A stretch of 5,984 nucleotides of DNA from an uncultured Eubacteriales bacterium. Lineage in GTDB: Bacteria > Bacillota > Clostridia > Christensenellales > Aristaeellaceae. Below the pieces are notes generated by a model. The model was not told the DNA's origin. It did not search any database and saw nothing but the letters and a program-made list of their open reading frames with translations. A program made the position numbers and the translations under genes. Shown one piece after another: positions 5,979-5,984 of this stretch (positions within the stretch are counted from its first letter, which is position 1; every line of letters begins with the position of its first letter). Where the stretch lies: positions 1 to 5,984 of the forward strand of contig USCR01000143.1 of the NCBI GenBank assembly GCA_900553295.1, written 5' to 3'.

Positions 5979-5984
5979 TGACTT

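Noticed and set aside
1..5984. CRISPR array, tRNA, rRNA, riboswitch or insertion sequence
   Set aside because: No regularly spaced repeats, no RNA gene signatures and no transposase were seen on either strand.

Overview
The window looks like chromosomal DNA of a moderately GC-rich Firmicute. I infer a GC-rich gut-type clostridium (Oscillospiraceae-like). The evidence is strong purine-rich Shine-Dalgarno sites, a TTG start behind an AAAGGAG site, a dCACHE-type hybrid sensor kinase, and a large serine recombinase of the 'YLRKSR' kind common in clostridia. The genus cannot be read from the sequence.

Left part (1-3682, all + strand): a compact signalling operon. It holds the 3' part of an HD-GYP protein (its N-terminus, probably a receiver domain, lies outside the window), a 118-residue stand-alone Hpt phosphotransfer protein, and a complete 840-residue membrane hybrid histidine kinase (dCACHE sensor, PAS-like domain, HisKA, HATPase, receiver). 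Gaps are 42 and 32 bases. Together these supply the parts of a His-Asp-His-Asp phosphorelay: an extracellular ligand is sensed by the kinase, phosphate passes to its own receiver, then to the Hpt protein, then probably to a receiver on the HD-GYP protein. The expected output is control of cyclic di-GMP breakdown.

Middle (3683-4169): a candidate terminator for the operon overlaps the 3' end of a convergent, minus-strand gene for an unrecognised 102-residue protein. A 127-base spacer follows, from which that gene and the recombinase gene are transcribed divergently.

Right part (4170-5708, + strand): a complete, apparently intact 512-residue large serine recombinase with catalytic domain, recombinase domain, zinc-ribbon cysteines and coiled coil. 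Apart from the divergent small gene, no mobile-element cargo is visible.

Right edge (5709-5984): no securely identified gene. It holds a perfect 7-bp inverted repeat 13 bases after the recombinase stop, a short and doubtful cysteine-rich reading frame (8 Cys in 34 residues), a strong intrinsic terminator pointing leftward (it serves a minus-strand gene beyond the window), and a second GC-rich hairpin cut close to the window end. No rRNA, tRNA, CRISPR array or insertion sequence was found.
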